Shown here piece by piece: positions 63,510 through 64,000 of a stretch of 64,000 nucleotides of DNA; position 1 is the stretch's first letter; each line of letters begins with the position of its first letter. The DNA is taken from NCBI RefSeq assembly GCF_028640845.1, contig NC_080548.1:7062314-7126313 (forward strand), given 5' to 3'. The DNA comes from Ahaetulla prasina (taxonomy: Eukaryota; Chordata; Lepidosauria; Squamata; Colubridae). The translations under genes were made by a program, and so were the position numbers. Below the pieces are notes generated by a model. The model ran no database searches, was not told where the DNA came from, and saw only the letters and a program-made list of their open reading frames with translations.

Positions 63510-64000
63510 ATCTCTCTGCCTTTCTCTCTTTTACTATTTGTACTTCTGCTACCTAATGCTAATCTATATCCATCACATTTTCAGGCTTCAATGCCTTTGT
63601 GAAAATTCAGTAGTTCTTCATAGAGAAAAAAAAAAAAAAACCTCTCTACAAATAACTTTCGCAGCTCATCAACTACTAATTCTACAAGCTTTAAAATTTT
63701 TGCCTAATCATCACATTTAATTCAGGAAGGGACCTAGATAAAACTTAGCTGGGAATCTAGGACAGGGCTGATAAACTAATCACACACAATTCCTGCCAGC
63801 ATCTTCAATGGACTTTATTCACAAGAAACAAATAAACAAAAGCAAAATAATAAATACTGAAATTGAACTGCAGATGTTTCATGCTTAGTCAAGGTAGCAG
63901 TATTTTTCTTTTCCAGGAATAAAGATTTTTACCTGATAAGATATATATATATATATATTTAAATGACATTTACCACCTGGGGAATTATGGTGGAGTTTTG
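63510..64000. other. No gene recognised
   Basis: AT-rich sequence with an A15 run near 63628 and an (AT)n tract at 63942-63958. Nothing else was seen up to the window end. Confidence 0.4.

Noticed and set aside
63285..63602. ORFs with repeating Tyr-Leu-Ser-Ile
   Set aside because: They are translations of the (TATC)n microsatellite.

Overview
This window looks like nuclear DNA from a squamate reptile, and the mix of repeats fits a snake best. It carries L2, CR1, BovB, R4/Dong-like and Rex1/CR1-like LINEs, tRNA-derived squamate SINEs with L2-like tails, Ty3-type LTR elements, hAT-like MITEs and Penelope-like remnants. It is about four fifths mobile DNA and its decay products, with one clear host gene. 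There is nothing bacterial in it.

Host gene. PEF1 (peflin, a penta-EF-hand calcium-binding protein) runs left to right from 13703 to 24670 in five coding exons. All four introns have GT..AG ends, and the joined exons give 278 codons plus stop with no frame break. A GC-rich, TATA-less promoter lies at about 13480-13702 and contains a perfect 18-bp inverted repeat carrying two opposed GC boxes. The 3' UTR ends near an AATAAA at 25575. Introns 1 to 4 are packed with repeats, including a pair of Penelope-type hammerhead-like motifs in intron 4.

Layout. 1-1485: a solo LTR inside a MITE. 1660-8440: an L2 LINE holding a hAT-like MITE and a 4.6-kb Ty3-type LTR element (minus strand). 8535-13450: CR1 pieces and MITEs. 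13480-25600: PEF1 with BovB, R4/Dong-like, L1-like and Penelope-like fragments in its introns. 25600-31375: sparse, with a SINE, a long hairpin and a CR1 copy. 31380-33908: a second Ty3-type element reduced to an internal-deletion derivative. 33909-37620: MITE fragments. 37660-42475: an unassigned APE-type LINE (minus strand) holding a solo LTR that itself holds another solo LTR. 42476-46515: unassigned repeats, a SINE with an internal triplication and a hAT-like foldback element. 47510-56060: a decayed minisatellite split by about 7 kb of LINE DNA, including an almost full-length L2 (50275 to about 55020). 56271-64000: another LTR, an exon-like coiled-coil ORF, CR1/SINE/Penelope pieces and MITEs.

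The window is most useful as a record of nested insertions. Many carry exact or near-exact target-site duplications, so the order of events can be read directly. No undescribed protein-coding system was seen. The most interesting signals are the hammerhead-ribozyme-like Penelope repeats, the Ty3 insertion with identical LTRs but broken pol, and the promoter palindrome of PEF1. All family names were assigned by eye from motifs and termini; no database search was possible.
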